Assembly: GCF_006636215.1 (NCBI RefSeq)
Contig: NZ_VIFM01000094.1
Location: 1 to 37,558 of the forward strand
DNA: 37,558 nt
Source of the DNA: Myxococcus llanfairpwllgwyngyllgogerychwyrndrobwllllantysiliogogogochensis
GTDB taxonomy: Bacteria > Myxococcota > Myxococcia > Myxococcales > Myxococcaceae
Direction: 5' to 3'
Below the pieces are notes generated by a model. The model had not been told where the DNA came from. It did not search any database and saw only the letters and a list, made by a program, of their open reading frames with translations. Shown piece by piece: positions 16,829-24,028 of the stretch. Positions within the stretch are counted from its first letter, which is position 1. Each line of letters opens with the position of its first letter. The position numbers and the translations under genes were made by a program.

Positions 16829-16849
16829 ATCACCATGGGAACTGGTGAT
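16829..16849. promoter_or_regulatory. Inverted repeat upstream of the HMG-CoA reductase operon
   Basis: Perfect 7-bp arms ATCACCA (16829-16835) and TGGTGAT (16843-16849) separated by 7 bp, 28-48 bp upstream of the reductase ATG. Outer segments CTGCCC (from 16819) and GGGCAG (about 16864-16869) are also complementary, so it could be an operator or a leader RNA hairpin. No established regulator is assigned. Confidence 0.4.
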
Positions 16850-16985
16850 GACCGACGGCGTTGGGCAGGGGCCCTGGGGCTTTCGGACGTCGCGAGGTCC
16901 AGGAGCGGACGGCGTGGCCCGCGTCTGTGGACACCTGGGCCTTTGCGTCGCGTGCCTGCCCCTCCCTCGGGTGCGAGCGTCGTGC

Positions 16986-17585
16986 TCAGTGGGCGAGCAT
17001 CAGCCACGCGCCCACGAGCAGCATCCATCCGAACACGAGCGACTCCACCGTTCGCTGGATGAGTCCTCGCACGGGTGACTCGAAGGACAGCGCGACCATG
17101 CCGAGCAGGACGAGCTTGCCCACCGCGCCCGTCAGCGTGGAGAGCGACGCCAGCGCGGGCAGGTCCTCGAACACGCGCTGCAGTTCGATGAGCCCGCCGC
17201 CCGCGCCGAAGTAGCCCAGCCCGGCGACCAGGTTGTGCATCTGGTTCTTCCAGGTGCCCCAGAACGGCGCGCCCTCGTCGCATGGGAACACCGCCGCGCC
17301 CACGTAGCTGACGCCCAGCAGCGACAGCAGCGCGAGCCCGGAGATGACGTCTCCCTCCGGCGCGAGCCGCGCGTTGAGCACGGCGGAGAAACCCATGACG
17401 GCGAGCCCCGCGGGCGCGAAGCCGAGCCAAGCCACTCGCTTCGCCTCGGGAGCCCCCGACGCGCCCAACTCGCTGATGGTGTGGCGCAGGTGGCTGTAGC
17501 CGGGACGCCGACGCGCGAACCACCACGGCGGCAGGGCGGTAAGCGTCGTGGCGAGCAGGGCTGCGAGGAAGACCCCAGGGTTCAT
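16986..17585 (-). CDS. DUF998 family integral membrane protein
   Basis: 199 residues with about six membrane helices. The early RPGYSHLRHTISELG resembles the conserved N-terminal motif of DUF998 proteins, and FPCDEG in the middle is the second conserved site. The biochemical function is unknown for this family. It stands 184 bp upstream of the reductase operon on the same strand, and may or may not be cotranscribed. The ATG at 17585 begins the first helix directly; only a weak GGAA lies upstream. Confidence 0.85.
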   Translation of the reverse strand: MNPGVFLAALLATTLTALPPWWFARRRPGYSHLRHTISELGASGAPEAKRVAWLGFAPAGLAVMGFSAVLNARLAPEGDVISGLALLSLLGVSYVGAAVFPCDEGAPFWGTWKNQMHNLVAGLGYFGAGGGLIELQRVFEDLPALASLSTLTGAVGKLVLLGMVALSFESPVRGLIQRTVESLVFGWMLLVGAWLMLAH

Positions 17586-17695
17586 GCGCTTATTCCAAGG
17601 GGGCAGGGGGCCCGGAGAAAGGGGATTCGATGGGGGCTAGCCCCGCGCCCGGGGCGTCGTCAGATTGCAGGGGCTTACGCCATGAGGAGGGCGTC

Positions 17696-18079
17696 ATGTC
17701 GCATCGCAGCCGACTCTCGGGCTTCATCATCGATTGTGAGACCGGGGACATGCGGTCCGCCGCCACCTTCTGGGGCCAGGCGCTGGGCCTCCGGGTGGGC
17801 GAGCACGAAGTCGAGGGTGGAGCCGAATACGTGGGCCTCCAGGACACTCCAATGGGGCTGCACGCCGCGCTGCAGAAGGTCTCCCACCCTTCGCGCATCC
17901 ACCTGGACATCGAGGCGGACGACCAGGACGCGGAGGCCGCGCGCCTTGAGGTGCTGGGCGCCCGGCGCATCGGCTGGGTGAAGCGCTGGTGGGTGATGGA
18001 GGCGCCCACGGGCCATCGCTTCTGCATCGTGAAGATGAACAACCCGGACCAGGGGCCGCCACCCACCGTCTGGGGCTGA
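17696..18079 (+). CDS. VOC-superfamily (glyoxalase/bleomycin-resistance-like) protein
   Basis: 127 residues, a single beta-alpha-beta-beta-beta VOC module pair: FIIDCETGDM and FWGQALGLRV in the first half, IHLDIEADDQDAEAARLEVLGA and the closing APTGHRFCIV in the second. Members are metal-dependent isomerases, dioxygenases or binding proteins; the substrate cannot be predicted. The ATG at 17696 has GAGGAGGG 4 bp upstream, so a longer in-frame start 66 bp earlier is rejected. It is monocistronic and is followed by the tandem-repeat block. Confidence 0.88.
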   Translation: MSHRSRLSGFIIDCETGDMRSAATFWGQALGLRVGEHEVEGGAEYVGLQDTPMGLHAALQKVSHPSRIHLDIEADDQDAEAARLEVLGARRIGWVKRWWVMEAPTGHRFCIVKMNNPDQGPPPTVWG

Positions 18080-18084
18080 GTCCC

Positions 18085-18235
18085 GTCGCGGTGGGCCTCG
18101 GGCTCAGAGTGCCGCAGCGGCACGGAGCGGCAGGGCTGGGTGCGACTCGCTTGGCGTCGCGGTGGACCTCGGGCTCAGAGTGCCGCAGCGGCACGGCCGG
18201 GCGCGACTCGCGTCCCGTCGCGGTGAGCCTCGGGG
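18085..18235. repeat. Short tandem repeat (about 2.5 copies) with hairpin-forming core
   Basis: Copies start at GTCGCGGTG at 18085, 18156 and 18217 (periods 71 and 61 bp; the third is truncated). Copies one and two share GGGCTCAGAGTGCCGCAGC and contain the near-perfect palindrome GTGCCGCAGCGGCAC at 18109-18123 and 18180-18194. It fills the gap between the convergent VOC and MocR genes and may act as a bidirectional terminator, but the repetition itself is unexplained. Confidence 0.75.
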
Positions 18236-18236
18236 A

Positions 18237-19664
18237 TCAGAGCGCTCCGGCCACACTGGCGCGCAGGCGGCGGAGCCCCTCGTCGATGCCGTCCGCTGTG
18301 AGCGCGCCGTAGCCCAGCACCCAGCCATGGCGCGTTGGCGCGCCGGCGAAGTACGGGGAGAGCGCCTCCACTCCGACACCCGCGGCGCGTGCCTGCCCCG
18401 TGAGCGCCTTCTCCAGCCGAGCGCCACCCCGCGCGAAGGTCGCGCACAGGTGCAGGCCCGCGACGGAGGGCAGCAGGCGGAGCCCGGAGCCAAAGTGGCG
18501 CGTGAGCCCTTCGGTGAGTCGCGCGTGCCGGTGCTCGTACTCGCGCCTCGTCTTGCGCAGGTGACGGGCCAGCAGGCCGGTGTCGATGAAGCGCGCGAGG
18601 ACCGCCTGAGCGGGGAGCTGGCTGTGGCTGTCCGCCACCTGCTTCGCCAGCCGCAGCTCCCGCCGGAGTGACGGCGGCGCGACGAGGAATCCCAGGCGCA
18701 GCCCGGGCAGCAGCACCTTGGAGAACGAGCCGACGTAGAGGACGCGCCCGGAACGGTCCAGGCCATGGAGCGTCTCGAGCGGCCTGCCGCCGAAGCGGAA
18801 CTCGCTGTCGTAGTCGTCCTCGATAACCACCGCGTCGCGCTGGCGGGCCCAGTCGAGCAGCGCGAGTCTTCGCGCCGGTGACATCACGATGCCGAGCGGA
18901 AACTGGTGGGACGGCGTGACGTAGACGAGGCGCGCGTCGTCCGGCAGTGCGCTCACGTCGAGTCCTTCCGCGTCGACGGGAACGGGCACGACGCGCGCAC
19001 CCAGCGACTGGAACAGGAGGCGCGCGGGTGGGTAGCCCGGCTCCTCGACGGCGACGCAGTCTCCGGGCTCCAGCAGGACGCGCCCGATGAGGTCGAGCGC
19101 CTGCTGGGCACCGTGGGTGATGAGCACGTCCGTGGCGTCGGCGCGCACGCCGCGCGACACGCCGATGTGGCGCGCCACGGCCTCCCGCAGCTCGGGCTGT
19201 CCGGACGGGTCCATGTAGGCCGCCGTCATCGCCGAGGCGCGCAACTGCCTCGCCATCAATCGGCGCCAGGTCTCGAACGGAAACAGCGCGGCGTCCGGGA
19301 TGCCGACGCGGAAGTCATGGCGCGCGGGGGGCTCGGGCGGGCGAGGGGTGGGCAGCTTGCTCCAGATGGCCCGAGGGCGCAGCTTCACTCCGGCGGAGGC
19401 CCTGCCTCGCGGGGCGTGCTCCCGAGGCGGCTCCTGGACGATGCTGCCCGCACGGCTGCGCCCCGCGAGCAGCCCCTCCGCGCCCAGCCACTCGTAGGCG
19501 ACGCTCACCGTGTTGCGTGACACGCCCAGCCGCTGGGCCAGCTCGCGCGTGGGCGGCACCCGCTCTCCGCCGCGCAGGCGACCGTCGAGAATCTGCGCTC
19601 GCAGGCCCCGGTAGATCTGCCCCGCCAGGTCCCTGCGGTCCTTGAGGTCGACGTGAAGGTCCAT
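18237..19664 (-). CDS. MocR-type regulator: GntR winged helix fused to class I aminotransferase domain
   Basis: 475 residues. Residues about 1-75 form a GntR winged helix (LAGQIYRGLRAQILDGRL, then PPTRELAQRLGVSRNTV). The rest is a fold-type I PLP domain with the Schiff-base Lys in SFSKVLLPGLRLGF, EDDYDSEF before it, and VEEPGYPP. Such proteins sense PLP or an amino compound and control a neighbouring, usually divergent, gene. Here the divergent gene encodes a cupin, 110 bp away, with a 9-bp direct repeat between. GGAGGT lies 7 bp before the ATG at 19664, favouring this over an ATG and a TTG slightly upstream. Confidence 0.92.
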   Translation of the reverse strand: MDLHVDLKDRRDLAGQIYRGLRAQILDGRLRGGERVPPTRELAQRLGVSRNTVSVAYEWLGAEGLLAGRSRAGSIVQEPPREHAPRGRASAGVKLRPRAIWSKLPTPRPPEPPARHDFRVGIPDAALFPFETWRRLMARQLRASAMTAAYMDPSGQPELREAVARHIGVSRGVRADATDVLITHGAQQALDLIGRVLLEPGDCVAVEEPGYPPARLLFQSLGARVVPVPVDAEGLDVSALPDDARLVYVTPSHQFPLGIVMSPARRLALLDWARQRDAVVIEDDYDSEFRFGGRPLETLHGLDRSGRVLYVGSFSKVLLPGLRLGFLVAPPSLRRELRLAKQVADSHSQLPAQAVLARFIDTGLLARHLRKTRREYEHRHARLTEGLTRHFGSGLRLLPSVAGLHLCATFARGGARLEKALTGQARAAGVGVEALSPYFAGAPTRHGWVLGYGALTADGIDEGLRRLRASVAGAL

Positions 19665-19711
19665 GCCAGGGACCTCCATAGATTGGCCCAATGAGATTCG
19701 TCAAACCTGGA

Positions 19712-19747
19712 CCTGTCGGCGGGCCATGGAGGGAGCACCCTGTCGGC
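19712..19747. promoter_or_regulatory. Direct repeat, candidate MocR operator
   Basis: CCTGTCGGC occurs at 19712-19720 and again at 19739-19747 on the same strand, 27 bp apart, inside the divergent MocR/cupin promoter region. MocR regulators are known to bind direct repeats, so this is a good operator candidate; the spacing is close to 2.5 helical turns. Confidence 0.42.
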
Positions 19748-19774
19748 ACTTCTCAACCGAACCCTGGAGCCCCC

Positions 19775-20236
19775 ATGAGCCCCGCTGCCCAGTCCCTCAC
19801 GTCACACCCCGTCGACCCCGCGCGCATGCCCTGGATTCCCATGGGCCCGCCGGGCCTCTCCTTCAAGCCGCTGCGCTTCTTCCGGGATGGCGCGGGCTGG
19901 ATGTACATCTTCCGGCTGGAGCCCGGCACCCTGATTCCCCGTCACCGACACACGGGCGAGGTGCATGCCGTCAACCTCTCCGGGACGCGCAAGCTGCTCG
20001 ACACCGGCGATGTGGTGGGACCCGGTGGCTACGTCTACGAGCCGGCGGGCAACACCGACAGCTGGATGGCCATCGGTGACGAGCCGGTCGTCATCCTCAT
20101 CACCGTGCGCGGCGCCATCGAGTACCTGGACGCCGAGGGCCGGGTCACCAAGAGCGTCGGCTCCGCCGAACGGCTGGAGACCTACCGGCGCTGGTGCGAG
20201 GCGAACGGCGCGGAGTTCCTGGCCACCCTCGAGTGA
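19775..20236 (+). CDS. Cupin-domain protein, 2,4'-dihydroxyacetophenone dioxygenase / acetylacetone-cleaving type
   Basis: 153 residues forming one cupin barrel. The metal-binding strand RHRHTGEVHA offers three His and one Glu in the usual cupin order; YEPAGNTDSW is the second conserved segment. The family includes non-haem iron dioxygenases cleaving beta-diketones or hydroxyacetophenones, but the substrate here is unknown. The ATG at 19775 has GGAG 5 bp upstream; an in-frame ATG at 19691 would lie in the regulator's promoter region and is rejected. The divergent MocR gene probably controls it. Confidence 0.82.
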   Translation: MSPAAQSLTSHPVDPARMPWIPMGPPGLSFKPLRFFRDGAGWMYIFRLEPGTLIPRHRHTGEVHAVNLSGTRKLLDTGDVVGPGGYVYEPAGNTDSWMAIGDEPVVILITVRGAIEYLDAEGRVTKSVGSAERLETYRRWCEANGAEFLATLE

Positions 20237-20241
20237 GGACC

Positions 20242-21969
20242 TCAGTGGTGGAGCTGCGCCTCCACCGTGTCCAGCACCTCGCCGCCCTCGCCGGTGAAGA
20301 CGAGCTTCGTCATCGCGAGGGCGAAGCCCGCCACCTGCTTCGCGGTGACCCGGGGTGGCATGGAGAGCGCGTGCGGGTCCGTGACGACGTCGACGAGGGC
20401 GGGCCCCGGATGTGAGAGGGCTCGCTCGAAGGCGCCGCGCACGTCCCCGGGGGCCTCCACGCGCTGCCCCATGACGCCCACGGCCTCCGCCAGCTTCGCG
20501 AAGTCCGGATTCACCAGGTCCGTCTCCGTGTCCGGGTAGCCCGACACCTGCATCTCCAGCTTCACCATGCCGAGCGAGCTGTTGTTGAAGATGACGACCT
20601 TCACGGGCAGGTCGTACTGCGCCAGCGTGAGGAAGTCGCCCATCAGCATGGCGAAGCCGCCGTCCCCGGACATGGAGATGACCTGCCGGTCCGGGTACAG
20701 CAGCTGCGCGCCAATGGCCTGCGGCAGCGCGTTGGCCATGGAGCCGTGCGTGAAGGAGCCGATGATGCGCCGCTCGGCGGTGGCGCGCAGGTAGCGGGCG
20801 GACCACACGTTGCACATGCCCGTGTCCACGGTGAAGACGGCGTTGTCGGCCGCCACCTCGTCGAGCAGGGCGGCCACGTACTCCGGATGCAGGGGGCGGT
20901 GCGAGCCGACGTTGCGCACGTGGGTGTCCAGCTTGCGCCGCGCCTTGGCCAGCTCCTCCAAGGCATTCTCCAGATGGCGCCGGTCTTCCTTCTGCTCCAG
21001 CCGGGGCAGGAGGGCGCGCAAGGTCTCCCGGATGTCGCCGCAGACGCCCAGGTCCAGGCGCGAGCGGCGGCCCAGGTGCTCTGGCCGCACGTCCACCTGG
21101 GCGATGTGGGGCTTCACGGGCATGAACGCGTCGTAGGGGAAGTCGGTGCCCAGCAGCAGGAGGACATCACACGCGTGCATGGCTTCGTACGCCGCGCCGT
21201 AGCCCAGCAGGCCCGTCATGCCCACGTCGTAGGGGTTGTCGTACGCCACCCACTCCTTGCCCCGGTACGCGTGGCCCACCGGAGACTGGAGCGCCTTGGC
21301 CAGCGCGAGCACCTCCGCGTGGGCGCCCTTGCAGCCGCTGCCGCAGAACACCGTCACCCGTGAGGCGGAGTTGAGCAGCGCGGCCAGCCGGTCCAACTCC
21401 GCGTCGGCCGGGCGGACCACGGGGAGCGCGGTGGAGAAGCTGGAGGGGACGTCCTCGCCCGCGTCGAGCGCGGCGATGTCTCCGGGAAGCACCACGGCGG
21501 ATACGCCGCCTTTCGCCAGCGCCGTCCGCGCGGCGAGCCGGAACAGGCGCGGGGCCTGCTTGGGGTTGGACACCATCTCGCAGAAGTGGCTGCACTCGCG
21601 GAACAGCAGCTCCGGGTGCGTCTCCTGGAAGTACGAGGTGCCAATCTGCTCGCTGGGGATGTGAGAGACGAGCGCGAGCACCGGGGCGTAGCTGCGATGG
21701 GCGTCATAGAGCCCGTTGATGAGGTGCAGGTGGCCCGGTCCGCAGCTCCCCGCGCACACCGCGAGCTTGCCGCTGAGCTGGGCCTCGGCGGAGGCGGCGA
21801 AGGCGCCGGCCTCTTCGTGCCGGACGTGGACCCACCGCAGCTTCCCCTGGCTGCGGCGCACGGCGTCGGTGATGGGATTGAGGCTGTCGCCGACGACGCC
21901 GTAGATGCGCTCGGCACCCGCGTCGATGAGCGTCTGGACGAGCGCATCCGCCACACTGGAGTGACTCAT
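20242..21969 (-). CDS. poxB: Thiamine-diphosphate-dependent pyruvate oxidase / pyruvate:quinone oxidoreductase
   Basis: 575 residues in the three-domain ThDP-enzyme order. The N-terminal PYR domain has the catalytic Glu in RHEEAGAFAA and the GSCGPGHLHLINGLYDA segment. The middle domain is FAD-binding type. The C-terminal PP domain has GDGGFAMLMGDFLTLAQYDL leading to NNSSLG, the ThDP/Mg motif. It decarboxylates pyruvate to acetate (or acetyl phosphate), passing electrons to quinone or oxygen. PoxB is the closest recognised relative; the C-terminal membrane-binding segment could not be confirmed. The ATG at 21969 starts SHSSVADALVQTL; the Shine-Dalgarno is weak. It converges on the cupin gene with 5 bp between stops. 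Confidence 0.9.
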   Translation of the reverse strand: MSHSSVADALVQTLIDAGAERIYGVVGDSLNPITDAVRRSQGKLRWVHVRHEEAGAFAASAEAQLSGKLAVCAGSCGPGHLHLINGLYDAHRSYAPVLALVSHIPSEQIGTSYFQETHPELLFRECSHFCEMVSNPKQAPRLFRLAARTALAKGGVSAVVLPGDIAALDAGEDVPSSFSTALPVVRPADAELDRLAALLNSASRVTVFCGSGCKGAHAEVLALAKALQSPVGHAYRGKEWVAYDNPYDVGMTGLLGYGAAYEAMHACDVLLLLGTDFPYDAFMPVKPHIAQVDVRPEHLGRRSRLDLGVCGDIRETLRALLPRLEQKEDRRHLENALEELAKARRKLDTHVRNVGSHRPLHPEYVAALLDEVAADNAVFTVDTGMCNVWSARYLRATAERRIIGSFTHGSMANALPQAIGAQLLYPDRQVISMSGDGGFAMLMGDFLTLAQYDLPVKVVIFNNSSLGMVKLEMQVSGYPDTETDLVNPDFAKLAEAVGVMGQRVEAPGDVRGAFERALSHPGPALVDVVTDPHALSMPPRVTAKQVAGFALAMTKLVFTGEGGEVLDTVEAQLHH

Positions 21970-22046
21970 GCGAGTGAAGCTGGGGGGCGCCCGGCTTCCG
22001 GACAACCCGAGTCAGCAGGGGAGCAGGCACTCCGCTGGCCGCCCTG

Positions 22047-22069
22047 GACGCGGGAGGGCATCCCGCGTC
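22047..22069 (-). terminator. Perfect hairpin downstream of the LEA-like gene
   Basis: GACGCGGGA (22047-22055) and TCCCGCGTC (22061-22069) form a perfect 9-bp stem with a 5-nt loop, 12 bp after the stop of the minus-strand gene ending at 22081. There is no U-tract, as is common in GC-rich genomes. Confidence 0.5.
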
Positions 22070-22080
22070 AGGCGTCGCGA

Positions 22081-23145
22081 TTACTTCTTCGGCGCTTCCA
22101 CGCCGTTGGCGGTCCAGACGTAGTGCTGCTGCCAGTTCCCACCGATGCCCACCCCTTCACCCCGGTCGTGATTGGGGACGAGGTACTCCGGCAGGCCCGC
22201 CTTCTGGAAGCTGTCCGGCACGCGGGTCCCCGACTGGAAGTGGGCCTTGTTCGACACCGTGTACTCCAGGTTCGGCTTGCCCGTCTTCTCGTCGATGCCG
22301 GTGCACTTCACCTGCGTGTGGTACGAGCCCATGAACCACTCCAGCGACGTATAGGCCCCCTGCTTGTCGTCCTTCGCGGACGCGCTGCCTTCCTCGGCCG
22401 TCCCTGGGCCCGTGAACTTGTAGAGCCCCGCGTTGTAGTCCGGGTGGTTCACGTCGTTCGGCGAGAACGTGTCGCCCACTTTCGGGTTCGGGAACTTCTC
22501 GAAGAACGCGTCCGTCACGGCCTGCTGGTGCGGGCGGCCGGCGAGGTCCTCCGTGTACGCGTTGTCGCGCACGGTGACGACGTCGACGCCGCCCTCCTTG
22601 GTCCAGGTGCCCAGGTCCTTGGGCTTCTCCTCCAGCAGCCACGTGCTCCACAGGCCCGGCCAGTCCGCCTTGAGCTCCTGGCCCGTCACGGGGTCCTTGG
22701 TCCGGTTGATGCCGTTGAGGTCCACGTCCGCCAGCTTCTGGAGCTTGTCCGTCACGCCGGAGTCCTTGCCCAGCACCACCTCGGAGCCCTTGGCGAGCAC
22801 GTCCATACCCTTCTCGGTGCCACTCAGCAGCAGGTCCGTCGCGCCGCTCGGTAGCAGCTTGTCCGCGCCTTGGTAGGCCACCCGCAGGCCCGTCTGGAGC
22901 GCGTCGCGCGCCAGGTCCTTCGGGTCCGGGAGCACCTGCTTCAGCTTGTCCGTCACCGGATTGTGCTTCACCACCTCGAACACGTCCTTCGAGGTGTCGA
23001 CGACCGTGTTCTTCGCGTCCTTCGCCTTGTCGACGACCGCGTCCTTCGCGTCCTTCGCCTTGTCGACGACCGCGTCCTTCGCGTCCTTCGCCTTGTCGAC
23101 GACCGTTCTCTTCACATCGCTGAAGCTCGGGACTCTAAAATTCAT
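22081..23145 (-). CDS. Unrecognised protein with LEA-like 11-residue repeats and a beta-rich C-terminal domain
   Basis: 354 residues, no signal peptide. Residues about 14-50 hold three near-identical copies of VVDKAKDAKDA plus a diverged fourth, an amphipathic LEA-like or apolipoprotein-like helix. A Leu/Gly segment with LLPSGATDLLLSG follows. The C-terminal 200 residues are Trp/Tyr/Gly-rich (EWFMGSYHTQVKC, then FQSGTRVPDSF and GGNWQQHYVW). That part is reminiscent of small beta-rich domains at the tips of some polymorphic toxins such as Rhs proteins, but the similarity is weak. No immunity-like gene is adjacent. The ATG at 23145 has AGAGG 7 bp upstream. Function is unknown. Confidence 0.8.
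   Translation of the reverse strand: MNFRVPSFSDVKRTVVDKAKDAKDAVVDKAKDAKDAVVDKAKDAKNTVVDTSKDVFEVVKHNPVTDKLKQVLPDPKDLARDALQTGLRVAYQGADKLLPSGATDLLLSGTEKGMDVLAKGSEVVLGKDSGVTDKLQKLADVDLNGINRTKDPVTGQELKADWPGLWSTWLLEEKPKDLGTWTKEGGVDVVTVRDNAYTEDLAGRPHQQAVTDAFFEKFPNPKVGDTFSPNDVNHPDYNAGLYKFTGPGTAEEGSASAKDDKQGAYTSLEWFMGSYHTQVKCTGIDEKTGKPNLEYTVSNKAHFQSGTRVPDSFQKAGLPEYLVPNHDRGEGVGIGGNWQQHYVWTANGVEAPKK
22995..23105 (-). repeat. 33-bp in-frame tandem repeat
   Basis: Near-identical 33-bp units begin at 22995, 23028 and 23061, with a partial unit at 23094. Each encodes one 11-residue VVDKAKDAKDA unit. The DNA is nearly as conserved as the protein, indicating recent slippage-type expansion, so copy number may vary between strains. 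Confidence 0.9.
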
Positions 23146-23245
23146 GACAGGCCTCTGGGGGGTGTGGGGGCCGGCAGCAAATGACCTACAAAAGAGTTAT
23201 CGGTCCCTCCCTTCCGCGGTTTCTTGGGGGCTGAGATATCCCTGA

Positions 23246-23288
23246 CTCACCCTCGGTGAGGGATAGAACGGCCAGCCCCTAACGGGGT
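23246..23288. terminator. Two short hairpins between the LEA-like and DGPF genes
   Basis: CTCACC/GGTGAG with a 3-nt loop (23246-23260) and CCCC/GGGG with loop TAAC (23277-23288). They lie downstream of the DGPF gene stop and upstream of the LEA-like gene, so they could terminate the former or form part of the latter's leader. The rest of this 261-bp gap holds nothing recognised. Confidence 0.3.
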
Positions 23289-23406
23289 GCGTCAGCGACA
23301 AAGGTCGGTTCGAGGGGCTTGGGCGTACGTGAGCCTCCAGCGTGGAGCGGGGCGGCACACTGGGGGACTCACGGGACGGGACGACGGACCTGGACGGTGC
23401 TCCAGC

Positions 23407-23763
23407 TCACTCGTAACAGCTGCTGGCGACTTCCCGCAGCTCGACGATGCCCCACTCACTGGCGGGACACGCGTGGGCATATTCCAGGGCCTCATCGCGC
23501 GTCTTGCAGTTGAGGAGGAAGAAGCCGCCGATGATTTCCTTCGACTCGGTGAACGGGCCGTCGCTCACCGTGCGCTTGCCCCCGTAGTTCTCGATGCGCA
23601 CCGCGTGGTCATCGGACTTGAGCGCCTCGCCCGTCACGAGCACGCCATTGGTCCGGAGCTTCTCCTGGAAGGCCATCATCCGAGCGTAGGCGGCCTGGCC
23701 TTCATCGAGTGGCCGAGCCTGGCGCTTCCCCGGGGCCTCCATCATCAGCAGCATGAATGACAT
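23407..23763 (-). CDS. YCII/DGPF-domain protein
   Basis: 118 residues of the YciI-like superfamily: N-terminal FMLLMMEAP, the defining DGPFTESKEIIGGFFLL in the middle, and a helical C-terminus with DEALEYAHACP. DGPF proteins are the usual genetic partners of ECF42 sigma factors; a sigma factor of that type lies at 27275-28546 but on the other strand and two genes away. GGAGGGAG lies just before the ATG at 23763. TGTCAC followed about 16 bp later by CGCG upstream of the start slightly resembles the TGTC-containing promoters described for ECF42. Enzymatic activity is unknown. Confidence 0.88.
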   Translation of the reverse strand: MSFMLLMMEAPGKRQARPLDEGQAAYARMMAFQEKLRTNGVLVTGEALKSDDHAVRIENYGGKRTVSDGPFTESKEIIGGFFLLNCKTRDEALEYAHACPASEWGIVELREVASSCYE

Positions 23764-24028
23764 CGCGCTCCCTCCTTTTGAGAGCCGCGACTCTACGCCA
23801 GCCCCGTGACACGTCGTCGAGCCACCGAAGGTGCGTTGCTCGCTCTCCATCGCTTGCCCGCCAGTCGCACGGTGCGTTTTTCATTCGGGCGGACCGCGCC
23901 GCTTTCCCCTGTCCGGTATCCGACGGGAGTGGACCGCCGCCGCACCATGGGTGAGAGAGGACCGCGCGCCACTCTGGGTGTGCCTCGGTGGTTGACCCCG
24001 CGCGTCGGAGAGGGGAGCGTGCAGTGCG

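Noticed and set aside
18085..18235. Tandem repeat as a CRISPR array
   Set aside because: The units are contiguous, of unequal length, with no unique spacers or cas genes.
22995..23105. 33-bp direct repeats as a CRISPR-like array
   Set aside because: Units abut without spacers and are in frame within a coding gene.
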